From: an uncultured Gammaproteobacteria bacterium
Lineage (GTDB): Bacteria > Pseudomonadota > Gammaproteobacteria > HK1
Length of the DNA: 64,000 nucleotides
Assembly: GCA_958295835.1 (NCBI GenBank)
Contig: OY282378.1
Coordinates: forward strand, 496,001 to 560,000
Direction: 5' to 3'
The notes beneath the pieces are model-generated. The model searched no databases. It was not told the DNA's origin and worked only from the letters and a program-made list of their open reading frames with translations. Positions 63,783-64,000 of this stretch are shown one piece after another. The position numbers and the translations under genes were made by a program. Position 1 is the stretch's first letter. Every line of letters starts with the position of its first letter.

Positions 63783-64000
63783 ATGAAGACACTCACTTGG
63801 CGCCGCACCCTGTGCGCGGCTCTGCTGTCCGCCGGGGTGACGTCCGCCCATGCCGCCGACGTCGTCATCGGCGTCCCCAACTGGCCGTCGGTGGCGGCCA
63901 CCGCAAGCATCCTCAAGGTCGTGCTGGAGGACAACCTCGGCCTGGAGGTGGAACTCCAGAACGGCACCAACCCGGTCATCTTCGAGGCGATGGACTCCGG
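63783..64000 (+). CDS. Betaine/proline-type substrate-binding protein, partial
   Basis: 72 codons from ATG 63783 with AAGGAG. Signal peptide WRRTLCAALLSAGVTSAHAA, then DVVIGVPNWPSVAATASILKVVLEDNLGLEVEL, as in OpuAC/ProX-type periplasmic proteins. The window ends before the ligand pocket, so the ligand (glycine betaine, choline or carnitine) cannot be told. Confidence 0.78.
   Translation, partial: MKTLTWRRTLCAALLSAGVTSAHAADVVIGVPNWPSVAATASILKVVLEDNLGLEVELQNGTNPVIFEAMDS

Overview
The window is high-GC DNA from a bacterium, most probably a proteobacterium. The evidence for that is GTG/ATG starts with AGGAGG-type ribosome sites, GTGA/ATGA translational coupling, many ABC transporters, MttB-family methyltransferase, hydantoinase and cytochrome P450 genes, and short dense operons. 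The species cannot be named from sequence alone. The content (defence islands, toxin-antitoxin loci, gene fragments, small mobile remnants and importers for organic N/C compounds) resembles a host-associated or marine heterotroph, but that is inference.

Layout. 1-1720: 5' part of an ASST-like lipoprotein gene (cut by the window edge) and a truncated IS1595-type transposase. 2000-7496: a RiPP locus that looks lasso-peptide-like. It has two short precursors sharing a leader (KKPW, then P, then VDGEV) and both ending in Ser, a fused GT8-glycosyltransferase/sulfotransferase, an asparagine-synthetase-type cyclase and an HPr-kinase-like kinase. No leader peptidase was found. 7984-9756: an AT-rich foreign gene, a HicA toxin gene broken by one stop codon with an intact HicB, and a small coiled-coil/TM protein. 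10941-17681: a complete Wadjet (JetABCD) anti-plasmid operon. 18143-22111: a fused HyuA-HyuB hydantoinase/oxoprolinase. 22335-28215: a type I-G (old I-U) CRISPR interference operon csb1-csb2-cas3, in which Cas3 carries a C-terminal Cas8-like extension. No Cas1/Cas2 or repeat array is seen. 28306-29841: a second coiled-coil/TM protein and an Xre/MbcA-RES toxin-antitoxin pair. 29848-33191: a fragment copied from the downstream GST gene and two DUF4143 ATPases flanking a truncated P450.

33336-49173 is mainly catabolic: Asp/Glu racemase-family enzyme, GST, MttB, methyltransferase, LLM flavin oxidoreductase, amidohydrolase, two di-iron membrane oxygenases, GPP34, GFA, cysteine synthase, Gfo/Idh dehydrogenase, a split ThDP decarboxylase, and an NMT1/SsuA-type ABC importer that continues to 50238. 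50240-53124: a VOC protein, a second gene fragment (from the downstream dppD), a two-TM sensor-like protein without an output domain and a PnrA/BMP binding protein. 53312-59807: a full oligopeptide ABC operon (DppD-DppF-SBP-DppB-DppC) followed by a haloacid dehalogenase. 59972-61260: a YoeB toxin gene frameshifted by a 13-bp tandem duplication with its antitoxin, then an intact VapBC with a palindromic operator. 61450-64000: an MmgE/PrpD protein, a transposase remnant and the start of a betaine-type binding protein.

The accessory half (1-33 kb) is dominated by defence, toxin-antitoxin and RiPP genes, the rest by uptake and catabolism. The RiPP locus is the best candidate for something undescribed: it combines C-terminal-Ser precursors, a kinase and a two-domain glycosyl/sulfo-transferase. 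A second theme is decay. Two toxin genes are broken while their antitoxins remain, and two ~145-bp gene fragments are copies of nearby intact genes.
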